64,000 nucleotides of DNA from Gongronella butleri (GCA_025201375.1 JAIWZP010000052.1:1-64000), one strand, 5' to 3'; shown: positions 1 through 11,910, counted from the first letter of the stretch. A program made the numbers and translations. Notes: generated from the sequence alone by a model not told the origin.

Positions 1-879
1 AAGCGCGTTTCATGAAGCTCTTTTTTTTTTACTCTTAATTTTCCGCGCGGCAGGGTGTGGCCCTGGGACCGTGGCGCTAGAGCTGGCCAAGCATTTCGAC
101 AAGGTGGTGGGCATTGACCCGTCGGCAAGCATGTTAGAAACGGCAAAAGCAAACGCCGCGTCGGCGGGCGCGCCGTCCAATGTGACTTTTCAACAAGCGA
201 GTGCGGAGAACCTGCCATTGCCCGACGGCTCGGTGGACGTCATCACCGTTGCGCAGAGTTTGCATTGGTTCGATCCAATTTTGTTTTTAAAAGAAGCGCG
301 ACGTGTCCTCAAGCCAAAGGGCACGCTTATTGCCTGGGGCTACATGTATGCGCGCATCATCGACCACCCCGATCTCCTGGAACAATTGGGTACTGGGCCG
401 GTCTTGGGCCCCTATTGGGGTAAAGCACGAAAACTCAAAAAAACATGTAGCTCATGGCCCCCATGCGCGTGTCTTCCCACCCATTGATCTGGTTTTTCTT
501 TTCTTTTCTTCTTTTCTTTCTATGGTATGGTCTTCTAGAACCCAATCGTGCAGTCGCCGTATCTGGCTGCATCTCATGGTTCCCGCAATTCCAAGCTCAT
601 TTCCCTCACGTGCAGCATCGGTCGTTCCCGATGCCACTGACGCGCGTGTCCACCGTGCAACAGCCACCTTGGATGGATGATTTGCACCTGACACTGGACC
701 AGCTTATCAGCTATGTGAAAACATGGTCGTCTTACAAAAATTACAAAGATGATCCGGCCAATGCACAACAGCCAGACATCGTTGAAATGACGTTGCGCGC
801 CGCGCTGCCCACAGAATCCCCCGATCAAATATTCCAAGTCCAATGGCCCCATTCCATCTTTATTGCCACGCTCGATTGA
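1..879 (+). CDS. SAM-dependent methyltransferase (class I, type 11), 3' part
   Basis: Coding segments are 54-419 and 539-879; bases 1-53 are the end of an intron, so the gene begins outside the window. The first visible residues form the glycine-rich SAM-binding motif GCGPGT. An acidic motif II (GIDPSASML) follows, then the conserved block ending RRVLKPKGTL. This order is typical of Methyltransf_11 proteins of the yeast trans-aconitate methyltransferase (TMT1) type. The protein probably transfers a methyl group from SAM to a small carboxylic acid or a related metabolite in the cytosol; the substrate is inferred only. The 119-base intron (420-538) splits a codon, and joining gives PYWEPNRA, which matches the family's usual YW-x-x-R region. 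The stop is TGA at 877-879. Confidence 0.85.
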
Positions 880-1867
880 AGCAGCATCAGCACCATACCA
901 CGCTGAAAACATCATTGTAAAAGTAGATCCGCTTTTGATAGAATAAAAAAGACCGCATCGCGATGCGGTTTCAGCAATTTCTTTTGATCAAATGATGCAC
1001 CGCAAACTCAAAGCCAACGTCCAAAATAATCTAATGACCTCAAAAGAAAACAAAAAGGAAAAAACTTGAAAAACGTGGAAAAGAGCGGATCAAAAAATGG
1101 AGCCAGATGGGATCAAACAGGAGAACACGACCTTGAGCGAGGGCACCTAAGGCTGGGCGTTGCCAAAGGTAAGCTAATTCATGCAGAGACGCCATCTTGT
1201 TTGCTGGCACCGAGGTGCCAAACGATGAAAAGGCACGAAAAATGCGTCGATTCGCCATGCTACGCAATGAAAGCTAGTTTCTTTGGCCAAAAGAAAAACA
1301 TTTTGTTTGGAAGGACCCTGCAAGAAAAAAAAAAAGAAAAAAAAAACTCAGGGGTAATTTCCTTTTCCGTGGTGCGCAAATCCCCCAATGCGCGCGACCC
1401 AGGGCAGCTTGGCACACAACCTTTGAACGCTGCATTTTGGCAGCCTTGGAGAACGCGGCAATGACGTATCTTTGGGATTTCCTGATGAGCGGGTGCAAAA
1501 CAAATATATTCACTCATCTGTGTCTGAGAAAATGCAGATTTTCGTGATTTTGCATATCTCTCGGGCCAATTGGTATTGTTGTGGTCACAAACGATGATTG
1601 TTTCCACGTTTTACGATGAGCATGGCGAGCAACAAAAGACTTTGACTGGCATGGCCAGCACCAGCATTTTTATTTTTGCAATAAAAAAGAAAAAAAGTAA
1701 ACTTGTACGAAATTATAATGTAAAAAAAAAAAAAAAGAGAGAGCGAGAGAGAAATGAAGGAGACGAACAGAACAAGAGGTGATAGGCCATGCTGACAACA
1801 GAAAAAAGAAAACCGTGGATATATAATATTTGTTTTTTTTTTGAATCTTTTCGTGTTTGGAGCTCGA
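880..1867. other. Intergenic region between convergent 3' ends
   Basis: This region separates the methyltransferase (+) from the septin (-). It holds the palindrome above and, for the septin transcript, TTTATT at 1669-1674 (AATAAA on the minus strand) about 200 bases past its stop. The rest is A-rich and T-rich low-complexity sequence with no supported gene. Confidence 0.6.
942..969 (+). terminator. Poly(A) signal followed by an 18-base perfect palindrome
   Basis: AATAAA at 942-947 lies 63 bases after the methyltransferase stop. An A-run follows, and then the perfect palindrome accgcatcgcgatgcggt at 952-969, which could form a GC-rich hairpin or cruciform. The AATAAA is the likely cleavage signal. 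A role for the palindrome is unproven. Confidence 0.5.
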
Positions 1868-3505
1868 TCAACGGCGCATCGATCCACGACCTTGCTGATG
1901 ATGATGGTACAGCTGTTCCAATTCGTTCTCGAGTGCTTTGATTTGTGCGTGCTGTGCTTCCAGATCCTTGTTGAGGCGGTCGCGCTCGCTGATGAGCTAG
2001 AGACAAGCGTGAAAAAAAAAAGTGAGCCAAATCGACGTTTCCGCTTCATCTCGGTATTTTTTTTTTTTACCTGTTGCTCCCATTGGCGGAATCGGTTCTC
2101 CTCTTGCTTGACTTGCTCCGTGAACACCTTGCGCAGGGCGTCCTCCTTTTCGCGGTGCTTGGGGTTTTCATATTTCTTGATCCTGGCGCAAAAAAATGAA
2201 ACAAAGCGTGAGTTTGAGACACGCCATGGAGCATGAGCGGGCTTACTTTGACTCGCCAAACTTGCGATTGGCCATCTCACGTTCACGGTAGCGCTCATAG
2301 TGGACTTCCTCGGTGGATGAGATGAGATCCAGCATGTGCGAGCGAACAAGGAGATTGCGCAGCTTTTTAAAGTCGCAATGGTCGTCGTTTTCGACCTCGG
2401 CGACGCCCCACGAATAGGCGCGGCCCTTGACGTTGCGGCCGTCGGGGGTGGTGACGGTCTCGGTGGAGCCAATGATGGCAAAGGGCATGGCGTCGAGAAT
2501 GGTGCGATTGCGCTCCGTGATCTGCTCATCGTCGCTCTCGAGCGGTGAGCTGTACACGTGGATGCCCTGCGCATCAATGATATCACGGATGCGCTGCTTC
2601 AACACCTGCAAATCCTTGGATGCAAGCGTGTCCGCCTTGGCAATCACAGGAATCAAATTCACCCGCGTCCCCAGACGCTTCATGATCTCAATGTCGAGCG
2701 GCAGCAATCTAGAAATGGAGAGAAAAAAAAAAGGTGTCAATAAACATGTGCTCCTATTTTTTTTTTTTGAAGGGGCTGCTTTTGTCTTTTTTTTCTTTCT
2801 TTTTTACCCTTGGCTGGTGGGGCGGATGAAATACAAGCAGGCGTGGACGCGCATGTCAATGATGCCCTTGCGGCTGGGCTGCTGCTCCTGACGCATGTAG
2901 CTTTCGTGCTGATCATCCAGGAATTCAATGACAGGCAGCCAGCTGTCGTAATTGTTCACATAGTCGCCAAACCCGGGCGTGTCAATCACATTGAGCTTCA
3001 CCTTGAACATCTTTTCCTCCAATTCTATCCACGGCACCAAAAAAAAAGGTTAGTAACGGGATCATCGCGTCGCCAATTGGGCACGCTTTTTCGCTTTTTT
3101 TTTGCATTTTCTCTTTTTTTCTTTGTTTTTTTACCTGCTTTGGTGATTTCAATCTCGACAGTGCGATCCAGTTGCTTGTCATGGCGCTTTCTAGGGTCCT
3201 TGTAATCCTTGATGGATGTCGTGAACAGCGTGTTGATAAAAGTGGTCTTGCCGAGGCCGGATTCGCCTAAAAGAAAGAAAAAAAAAAGTAAGAAAAAGGA
3301 AAAAAAAAAAAAGGAGAGAGCGACGGGGTAATTGGAGCAGGGGCTGTGCGGAACAAAGGAAGGTCAAGGGGGGGAGGGAGGTAGTAACAACATTACCACA
3401 CACCATAATGGTGAAGTTGGCACCACTGTTCGTGATGATCTTGTGCTTTTGGTTGGGCAGGTGCGCAATACCAATACCGTCCGAGGATACAGTCACTGGT
3501 GACAT
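1868..3505 (-). CDS. CDC12: Septin, CDC12 class
   Basis: Six exons in transcript order (3505-3397, 3266-3135, 3024-2808, 2708-2247, 2182-2071, 1996-1868) give 386 residues. Septins are GTP-binding cytoskeletal proteins that polymerise into filaments and rings at division sites and hyphal branch points. The short N-terminus runs into the LPNQKHKI polybasic-type segment. The P-loop GESGLGKT is at about 37-44, the switch motif DTPGFGD at about 95-101 and the G4 motif AKAD at about 176-179. The septin unique element follows, and a coiled coil occupies roughly residues 300-386. The block FRQWEQQ before the coiled coil and the GIAHLPNQ start resemble yeast Cdc12 more than Cdc3, Cdc10 or Cdc11. The start ATG follows a pyrimidine-rich leader. 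Confidence 0.93.
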
Positions 3506-4469
3506 TTTCTTGCAAATTGACAAGTGAAGGGGAAGAAAAACAAAAACAGGGGGAGGAAAAGCGAGGGGGCGCGAGAAAAAGAGAGCAACAAGAAGAAGAG
3601 AGAAGCAAGAAACAAAAAAAAAAAAAAAAAAAAAAGGAACGAGAGAAATAAAGGTGCAGCAGGCCACTGATTGGCGGAGTGCCAAATCAGGCAACATTGT
3701 GCAACTTTGAAGTGATTCTCTTTGTCACACCTCAATCTGCACACACATCTTGCAACCCAACCTTGTCAAGCCTTGTTTTTAACAGATCGACATGCGGTCC
3801 TTGTTTATTTATAGGCAAAATAATGAGGAAAAGAAAGGGAGAAAGGGGAGAAAGCATGGCGACGCCATTTAACCTTTCAATGGCACGCCAATTCGTCTTG
3901 AAACGAGTAAAAATGACGCGGGCCCCACTGTCACGCCATTGTCATTCTCTTGAGCGCCGACATTGGGTCGCACTGTGCACAGTGGAAACCAATGTTCGTC
4001 TGCGTAACCAGAAAAAGTGTTGCCATTGGAGGAAGACAAAGCAAAGGGAGAGAGAAGAGCCAAAAAAAAAAAAAAAAAAAAAAAGCGCAGAGGGGCGCGC
4101 TAAAAAAAAACGACAAAATGGCTGTGCGTGACATGGAATTGACCCCTCCGTTACTTTGCTCTCTGGTGTCTCTTTAGGTGCCTTGCATGTTTATTTTCAT
4201 AATGCACTTGATTGGGGGGAAAAGGAGAAAGCTGATCATGCAAAAAGTCAGCAATTACTATGTACAAAGGCCGGATTTTCTCCTGATTGTGGGGGAAACG
4301 AGCGAGCCAAAAAAAAAAAATGTTGTGGGTATGGGAAGAGGGGGGAGGGAGGCATTGAGAGGCATTGAGAGCATTGGAGGCATTAGGCCGTGATTGGACT
4401 TTTTTTTGCAAGGGTTTTTTTTTGAGTGCATTTTGGTGCAAAAAGGAGTCTTTTTGTGTGCGTGCGGGA
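3506..4469. other. Septin promoter region, low complexity
   Basis: On the septin sense strand this is strongly pyrimidine-rich, with T homopolymers opposite the A-runs near 3613-3634 and 4063-4084. A gaggcattga direct repeat lies near 4348-4385. No reading frame here shows splice structure or a recognisable domain. Confidence 0.5.
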
Positions 4470-4757
4470 TCATGACCAAGAGCCAGAAATCAAGTCTTTT
4501 TGCATATAGTCGTCTGCGGCATTCTTGGAATAGCCAAACAGGCTAGAGCGGCGCCTTCGAGGCGCGTCGCTGTTCTCAATGGTGATGGGCTGCGACGACG
4601 GCATCGAGCCGGTCGACGCCACTTTGCTCAATGCATAATGGGCATGGTGTTCGCCTGTTTCGTCCAGCGAGGCTCGTCGTTCAGGGATATCAGAGGGTTT
4701 GGGATTGCCTGGGGGATTGTTTGTCGTGCGCAGCGATTCAATGATCTTGGAGAACAT
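4470..4757 (-). CDS. Uncharacterised 95-residue protein
   Basis: This is a single-exon frame that starts at an ATG directly after a T-rich leader and stops with TGA at 4472-4470. I do not recognise the family. The protein has no signal peptide or membrane segment. It is rich in Ser, Pro and charged residues, has an arginine cluster (RRRRSSLFGYSKN) that could be a phosphorylation site for a basophilic kinase, and ends in the compact tail DYMQKDLISGSWS. The C-terminal third looks more constrained than the rest, which suggests a short interaction motif. It is separate from the GTPase gene upstream, whose own last exon ends at 5101. A longer in-frame start exists upstream but would translate the poly-T leader. 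Confidence 0.6.
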   Translation of the reverse strand: MFSKIIESLRTTNNPPGNPKPSDIPERRASLDETGEHHAHYALSKVASTGSMPSSQPITIENSDAPRRRRSSLFGYSKNAADDYMQKDLISGSWS

Positions 4758-5100
4758 CGTAAAAAAAAAAAGAAGAAGAAAAGGAGAGAGGGAGAGAAAA
4801 AAAAAATCATGCGTGCCCACGCTTTGACTTTTAAATGCATTATGGCCGCATTCTTGGGCTTGCTTGTTCGAGAAGAGTTTGAAACCCAACAGGTGAATGC
4901 TTCTCATGACAACACCAATGAGCGCTCGCAAAGACACCCCGCCCAGCAATCGCACCAATGCGCGTGCCGGATTCGGGAGCAGTAACGTCATTGCTTTCTT
5001 TTCTGCATGAATCAAGGCAACTTGGCGCAAAAGGCACAGAGAATCTTGGCGTGATTTATTATAAATGTTTCTATTCAATTCATATGCTAAAAGGCTGCGT
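4758..5100. other. Short spacer between co-oriented genes
   Basis: It contains the 3' flank of the nucleostemin gene, including AATAAA on the minus strand near 5052-5060, and the pyrimidine-rich leader of the 95-residue gene. Nothing else is supported. Confidence 0.5.
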
Positions 5101-7002
5101 TCAGCCCACGACCATTCGCCTTGATAAAAAAGAAAAAAAAGAAAAATTGAGCGAAAAAATCAGCCAATGATGTGATCTTTTTTGTTTCTTGATTTTTTTT
5201 TTCTTACCCTTCCGAGGTACTGGCAGCCACGGCAGCATCGTCATCCACCATCATGTCAAAGTCATCATTGCCGCCTTGCATCGGCTGGTCATCCGTTTGC
5301 TTTTTTTTTTTAAAAAAAAAAAAAGAGCATGAATGACGCGTCCATTTTGGTTTTTTTTCTCATGGTTTTTTTTTTCTCGCGCTCTCTTTTTTTTTTTGTG
5401 GTTGTGTTACCATAGCAATGGCATTGGGGTCAAATTCGGCCGAGAGGTTGTGGAGGACTCTGTCGGCGTCACTCTGGAGGTCAATGTCAAAGGCAGCATC
5501 CATGGTGTTGATGAGTTGGGCGCCGCCGAGATGGCTCTGCTTGCTGGATGGTGGGATGGTATAGAAGCGGATACGGCCATTGTTCCAGTCGTTGAGCACC
5601 TGCTTGGCAGCTTGCTGGATGTCTGCAATGCCGCCCTTCATGAGCTTTCCGCGCTCGCGCGCAAGGAGAACGAGGAATTCGTGCGCATTATTAAAGTAGC
5701 CGATATTGTACAAGCCCATCAGGCGCGCCGGAGGGCAGCGTGCCACAATCACCTCGACGGGCGCAACGGGGTCCGCGAGCAATTCGACTTTGATACAATT
5801 GCGAAGAGCAATTTCGGCATCCGACTGGCCGTCCTGGCCCTGCTGAGCAAACACGATGCCGGGGCAATCCAGCAACTTGATGTGCTTGTCGAGCGTCACC
5901 TGCTGCGCCACCTTGGTGAAGCCTGGCGTGGAGCCGATGCCGCACACCTTGGATCGCTTAAGCGAGTTGATCACCGACGATTTGCCCACATTTGGGTACC
6001 CAATGATCCCGACCGTCAATGCCGTCTTCATGTTGCTGCTGCGGCTGTAATTCTTGAGCAGACGAATCAGACTCTCCGCGCCCAGACACTCGGCAGAACC
6101 GAGCAGATTCTCACTCGCCATTTGCGTCGAAACATGCGATTGCGACAGATTGTGTCGTTGTGACTGAGTCGACGCCTTGAATGCAATCGCAGGGTATTCG
6201 TTGCGCAGGTATTTCAACCACGCCTCCACATTGTCGCGCGGCACCAAGTCTAAAAATAAGGAAAAAGGAAAAAAAATGAGTGAGAAATGGCACGATTAAA
6301 GGCCGAGGCGCGCTCATTCGCGTGCTCTACCTCTCTCGCGTTCTTCCCAGACCCCCATTGATCCTTACCAATTTTGTTGAGAACAAGGATAATTTTCTTG
6401 TTGACGCCACTATCCATGATCATGCGCTCAACGTGCTTTGTGCGCGTCCCAATGGGGTCGCGAGCGTCCAGGATTTCAAGAATGACGTCCGCGTTCTCCA
6501 GGACCTTGCGGAATTCGCGAAAGTAAGCTTTGCGGGAATTGTCCTTTTGCCCAGCAGCAGCCGCATCGACCATGGTACGCTCAAACGCGTCGTCGTCCTC
6601 GGGCTGTGTCGCATCAAACACCTGCTGGTTGCGTTCCGCGCGCTGCATCATGTCGGCCAAATTGCTCGGCTGCTTGGCCTTTTTTGCCGCCTCCAATTTC
6701 AATTGAAGCTTAAAAAAAAAAGGCATGAGCACACACTTCCCCATTGAAATAGCCCAATTGCATACCTTTGCTTTCTGCTCCTTCTTCACCTTGGCCTGCT
6801 TCCATTGGCCAAGCTTGGGTAGCCCAGGATCTTTCTTGATTTCTAATGAAGAAGCGTTAGATCGAGCTGCTTGCACAAAAAGAGGGGAAATCGACTTACT
6901 TTGGCCGTTCAAGCGCTTGTCAACCTTTTTGTCTATTCACAGAGTATCGTTAGTTCGTGAGGCGCCAAGATCAAGCGCCAGGAACTTACTCAGGGCACCC
7001 AT
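5101..7002 (-). CDS. GNL3: Nucleostemin-family nucleolar GTPase (GNL3/Grn1 type)
   Basis: Seven exons (7002-6990, 6932-6900, 6842-6766, 6708-6369, 6249-5411, 5299-5208, 5119-5101) give 470 residues, about the length I recall for fission yeast Grn1. These circularly permuted GTPases act in the nucleolus in 60S ribosomal subunit assembly and export. A short basic N-terminus precedes the permuted motifs: G4 NKID near 152-155 comes before G1 GYPNVGKSS at 238-246, then G2 GSTPGFT at 260-266 and G3 DCPG at 282-285. That order is diagnostic of the YlqF/YawG class. The region from DLVP onward aligns well with human nucleostemin and GNL3L by eye. The C-terminus is acidic. The first exon has only 13 bases and the last only 19. 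The basic N-terminus is shorter than in most relatives. Confidence 0.9.
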
Positions 7003-7299
7003 TGTACTGGAAAAAAAGAAGAAAAGAGAAATGAAAAAGAAAGAAAAAAAAAAAAGATGGTCCGCAGGCAAGAGGGGGGCGAAAAAAATGTTTTGTGACA
7101 ATCTCGGTGGGGCTGCATTTGCCATTTTTGGCACAGTGGCGCTTTGACAGCCTTTTGACTCGCCCCCTGAATCATATGTTTTCGTAAAAAAAAAAAAAAA
7201 AAAAAACGTAAAACACGATCTGAATTGCATACAACAACTTCATACAAGATAATATCGACACGTCTCTTTTTGACAACACGTTCAAAACAGGAGTCGACT

Positions 7300-7740
7300 G
7301 AGACATTGTGCAGATGAATCCAAAATTATAACATTTCCACAAATCCCGTCCGGTCTCCCGAAATATTTTGTAAATCGCTGTATAAATGGTACCGATCGAA
7401 AGAAACGCACTCGGATGGCATTTCCAGATTTCTTGCGCGCCCGATGGGCGAACTTTGCACACTAGCCAAAGTCGATCAAACATTGGATTAATTTTTAAAC
7501 TGTATTTCTCGACAACTGGATGAACAACCAACAGCGCTTTTAACGTGTCAAATGCAGCTGCCGAATCTCTATCGAATGAGACCAGTTTCGCCGATGGATG
7601 ACCAAAACTCGCAGAGAAAATCCACTTTTTCAACAAAATCTTTAATGGCGATTTACGTACTCGACAACGGTCTAGTCAATCTGTAATTTTTATTCCAGAT
7701 TTACTAAAGAACAGGGCCAAAGCATCTAATGGTACCACTT
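7300..7740 (+). repeat. Dispersed repeat family A, copy 1
   Basis: Shares extended similarity with 16430-16810 and with 34370-35440. Common landmarks in the same order are the gcagatgaatcc block, the gatcgaaagaaac block, cccgatgg, a gtcaaatgc/gaatctc block and ccactttttcaacaaaa. No conserved open frame links the copies, so this is probably a decayed mobile or structural repeat. Boundaries are approximate. Confidence 0.6.
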
Positions 7741-8149
7741 TTACGCAGTTTCTGGATACCGAGTTTGCGCGGTAAAATCCAGGGCCTGGCAGGTGTCCAA
7801 ATCAAAAATTGGAAATAGGGTTCCCAGAATTCAGTCATACTCACACACGAGAGACAAGGTGGATGGAATCCATGAGAAATGGCAAAAAACGCGGGAGTCT
7901 ATCTGGTCGTTGTCGAGCAAAGGGCAATTTTAACGAAAACTTCAAAGGCGAATAGCGCTTGCAAATCGCGCTGCAGAGCCGCGATAAAACAACCATCAGC
8001 ATGACACGCCCCTGGTGCACGAATATGCTGAGTACAGCGAGTCGGCACAACGACTGTAGCGCGAGAAATCACGCACACATATCCGGCCCAACACATGGCC
8101 CACCTTTGCGGACGTGTCGTCGTCGCCAAAGCGCGTTTTTTCATGGATC

Positions 8150-8480
8150 ACAGATACTTACGTACACTCCAGAGCACGCTCTTTCCGATAATGTGCATTT
8201 AAACATGCTGCAGCAAATCTTCGTGGAGATGGCCTATGCGCGAAAATCCAATGTCAAATTGCTGTTTTTTGATATTTCTCCAAAGCCAGGCGGCCAACTC
8301 CAAGTTTTTATTGCATTTCTGCAGGCAAACAGGCACGATTCACCATCTGGTTGAAGGGTGTGGTGATCTGAGGACCTAAAGCTCACCGATTGAAAATGGT
8401 CGATTGCACCCCTTGGAAAATTGGTGAAAAAATTACGATTTTCCAAATCGACATGGCGCGCCATCAAGTGACCGCAGCCC
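8150..8480 (+). repeat. Dispersed repeat family B, copy 1
   Basis: Resembles 26830-27310 and 53780-54310. The shared order is acgctctttc, a ggttgaa-g-g-tgg-gatt/tctga block and tgcaccccttg(g)aaaa. It is divergent, non-coding and approximate at both edges. Confidence 0.5.
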
Positions 8481-8599
8481 GTTGAAACTTTGCCATCTAG
8501 GCTTTTAGCCCATTCTCTTTTCAGAACAGTCGTAAAAATTGCGGGTCGATCGGGCCGTTGGCGAGAAAATTAGCATTTGTGTGTAAATTCACGTTTTAC

Positions 8600-8880
8600 G
8601 CTATGACACGCTAAATTGTGCCTCGATCACGCTGAAACTTGCACTTGCGGAAAGATAAGCGTTTTGGGATCATTTTGTCCCCGCCCGACAACGCCGATGC
8701 ATGAACTTTGTACACTTGTGACGCGCGATCAAAGATTTCACTCCCATTTTGCTCGGCAATGGACAGAGGAAACTCATGGCGTGTTGCTGTGACAAAAGGC
8801 GCACCATGCGATTTTCTGTCGAATGAGAACAGTGTCAACGGCGTGTGACCAAAACTGAGCAAAATTGCTTGTGATTAAAA
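8600..8880 (+). repeat. Dispersed repeat family A, partial copy
   Basis: Resembles 16490-16740: the gatca/cgctgaaacttg block, the ttgtacacttgtgacgc block and a cgaatgagaacagtg block occur in matching order. It is more diverged than copy 1. Confidence 0.45.
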
Positions 8881-9162
8881 ATGCATGGATCAAGCACTTT
8901 ATTTGTGGAGTATGATAAAATCCCAAAAATCGTGTTTTTGTGCATTTTCTCGGTCGCTTGTTCACTGCTTTTTTTTTTTTTACAAAGAGAAGTGATGATC
9001 GTTTATTTGATGGGCAATGATGGGGCAGGGGCGACTTTGTACAAGGATCAAACAAGGGGAATATAAAACAAAGAACAAAAAAGGGCAAAATGCGCAAGTA
9101 ACAGAGCAAAGCAGCAAAAAAAAAAGGGGGGGGCGAGCGATCACCAATATAAACAACGCTCA

Positions 9163-11601
9163 TCATTCTTCCAGGGAAAGATCATCCAGTGTCTTTTTCA
9201 CCTCATTGTAGTAGACCGCCTGCGGGGACGAGGCTGAGGGGCTTGGCGAATCTTCGATTTCCATGGTGTCCGCTGATGCTGCGGTCGCGTATGATGAGAC
9301 GGATGATGCTGTTGTGGTGGATGTAGCGGATGCAGGGGATGTGGGCTGGTGCTGCTGTTGCTGGTTTAGCTGGTGATGTTGCAGGAGTGCGGGTGGTGCG
9401 AGGTTGGAGGTGGTGCGATAGATGAGGGCGCGGATGATGGGAGAAAGCATCTGGGCATTGGCGAGCGCCTGGCTCTTAATTTGCGGGTGGGAGACGCGCT
9501 GCAGGACATGCAGTGCATTGGCATTGATGAGGAGCCAGTGGAGGTCGAGCATGCATGGGTATCGTTGGTGCAGGCCCTGGGCAATGAGGGCCAGCGCGTT
9601 GCAGCAGCGCGAAACAATCAAAACGGCGCGGTGGCCATCCATCGTGTCGAGCGACAGGCGGTCGTTTGCCGAGGACGGCAGAATAAACCGATTGGCGACC
9701 ATGATCCATTGGATGTAGTAACCTTGGTTTAAATGCAAAACGTGCGAATCACGGCAATCGGCAATGTGCTGAGGGGTCAATTCGTGTAGCGGGTGGTCAT
9801 TGAGTTGGAAATGCTTGGGCAGCTGCTGCCAAAACGTGAGGAGGATGTGCTCAAGCTCTGCAATCATGGACACGGCGGCTTTTTCCATGTGGCCGTGGAA
9901 AAACGTGTAAGCGGCCACGCGACACGACATGTACACCTGGTGTAGCTGCACAAAATGCCGGTACGCATTGACTTTGCGACGCTGGTCGCCGGTCTCGCAC
10001 GCCAATGGCTGCGGATACCCGACAGTGCTTGTATATGAGAGCAGCGCTTGCATATCAATTCGGTCGTTTTGGATCCGCCGCAGGACCACCATCATGTATT
10101 GCACGCCGTGGTACAACCGTCGCCAAGTCTCGGCCTTGGCAACGCGCCATGACGTCCCAGGTTCCTCTTCATGGCCCTGGTCGGCCGGTGGAGACGACGT
10201 CGAGGCCATATTCCGCCGGGACGACAAATCAGGGGACGGTGTGCAGCGAGGTGGTGTGGGCAACGACGAAGGTGCGCCTTGTGGATCGAAAAACGGGGCT
10301 GTCGCGTCGTTTTGCGGGTGTAAATCGGGCAAATAGTCGGGTTGCAGCGCATTGACCATTTGCCAAGCCATGTGCAAATAAAGCCGTGCGTCGTGGTTGC
10401 GCAAAAGAATCATTGTTGTCTGTGTAGTGAGGAAAAGCGCGTGAACAGTCTCGAGGGAAGGATCCATGTCGAATAAATCATCGCGCAACCTCTGTTGGAC
10501 GGTGTCGAGCAATCGTTGGCCGCACAATTGACGTGATGTCGGGTAGATGCGATCGTCAATGTGTGAACAGGTGGATAGCGACAGGTACGCGGCAATGGAC
10601 AAGGCCATGGTGCTGTGCGGGTGCTGACGCAGGTAAGGACGATAATATGACTTGACCAAAGGCACCATGCCGCGAATGCAATCGAGAAAGACGTCTGTCA
10701 GATAAATAATGGCTTTTGTCGATAATCCATGGAGTGTCGCGTCCGGGGACGCGTTCCCGGCCGCGTCAAAGGCCGCCAGCGGCACAGAGCGAGGTGAAGA
10801 GGTGGAAGCGGTGGAAGAGGACGATGTGGAAGTGGGTGACGAAGGCAATAGCGACGATGTTGGCGACGACACGGTGTACGCGCTACGGAGCGATACCGGA
10901 GCGCTGCCTCCCTGGGAGGCACCCCGCATTGGTGCAAATACCTGCTTTAGCGATTGTTCCGCGTGCAGATGCTGGCTTGTAATGCGGATAAACTGCGCAA
11001 AACTATTGGCCGGCATGTGCTTTGGCAAAAATGGCGCCATAAACTGGACAAAATCGTTGACACTGTGCAGCGTCGCATTGAGCTGCAAACCCTGCCTTGT
11101 CGGATGAACAGTCACCGACCATGCCTTATCCTTGTCATTGTCATTGTTCTTTTCGGACGTGATTTGTTGTAAAATCGGATGTCGATATGGCAGCACCATT
11201 GATGCGCTATCTTTTTGCTGCGGAAGCGCCAATTGGCCCTGTTGCTGCTCGATCTGCTCCTTCAAGACGGCCATGGTCGCCTGCATCGCTTCGTACGTCT
11301 GCTCCATGTCGAGCACGTCCTCCATCATGCGCACTTTCTTTGCAGGCGGACATGGTGTCGGAATGGGACGCATTGTCACCACAAAGATGCATTCAATGTT
11401 CATATGCACGCATCGGCGGCACCGAGTCAGGTCCTCGGACGGCTCGCAGCGCCGTCGGTGGTTGCGACACCCTTCACCTAGAAAACAAGAAGAGGCTCCA
11501 TAAGTCTATTTCCCCCCCCCCAATACGCACACATTGAATTGATATTTTCATCACTTACACGGCCTATTCCGTGTTCGCTGAGGAGTGGACGACTCTGCCA
11601 T
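9163..11601 (-). CDS. Zn2Cys6 fungal transcription factor
   Basis: Two exons (11601-11559 and 11477-9163) give 785 residues. The intron falls inside the codon for the first zinc cysteine. Once joined, residues 15-44 carry the full binuclear cluster C-x2-C-x6-C-x8-C-x2-C-x6-C (Cys 15, 18, 25, 34, 37, 44), the Gal4-type DNA-binding domain found only in fungi. A predicted coiled-coil dimerisation stretch follows at about 65-100. The remainder is a long mostly helical region of the middle-homology type with Ser/Thr-rich linkers near 190-230 and a Gln-rich linker near 700. It presumably works in the nucleus as a sequence-specific regulator; the target genes are unknown. The 81-base intron contains a run of C on the plus strand. 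Confidence 0.9.
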
Positions 11602-11910
11602 ATCGAAAACAAGCTATAAAGTAAAAGAGTGTCGATGTGCTGTTGAAAAAAAAAAAAAACGAAAGAAACGGAAAAGAAATGGGAAAGAAAAAGGGGGGGC
11701 CGGCGGACCGTGAACTTTAATGTTTTTTTTTCCTGCATGCGTGCACTCTCACACACCTTTTTTTTTTTTTTTATCCATTGACCAATTGCTCTGGCAAAAT
11801 AGGTTTGCTGACGGTCCCCCCTGGTTTTTTGAGAGGATTTTCAACGATAAAAAAATAATCCACTGCGCTATTTTTGTGCAAATTGGCCCAATTTAGACTT
11901 TTTAATCATT
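11602..11910. other. Spacer between tetraspanin stop and Zn2Cys6 start
   Basis: This is the promoter region for the Zn2Cys6 gene. It has pyrimidine-rich sense-strand tracts and a T-run at 11759-11772. No gene was seen. Confidence 0.5.

Larger units (their letters stand above)
7003..9162. other. Gene-free repeat-rich region
   Basis: No gene is supported here. Besides the GTPase promoter near 7000-7200, it consists of degenerate copies of two dispersed repeat families (listed separately) that recur near 16 kb, 27 kb, 34 kb and 54 kb. Reading frames are short and lack splice structure. Confidence 0.6.

Noticed and set aside
1478..1535. Possible box C/D snoRNA (TGATGA ... CTGA)
   Set aside because: The flanking terminal stem is mismatched, no internal C'/D' pair is seen and the motifs are short enough to occur by chance.
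3301..4085. Poly-A and GA-rich stretches as a repeat array or CRISPR
   Set aside because: They are simple homopolymers in leaders and introns without regular repeat-spacer structure.
4470..5300. The 95-residue frame as the last exon of the nucleostemin gene
   Set aside because: The GTPase reads cleanly into its own 19-base final exon ending at 5101 with a nearby poly(A) signal, and the small frame has its own leader and ATG.
7240..7636. Minus-strand frame in repeat family A resembling the frame at 34971-35324
   Set aside because: The third copy at 16430-16810 has stops in that frame, so the shared residues reflect DNA-level similarity rather than a conserved protein.
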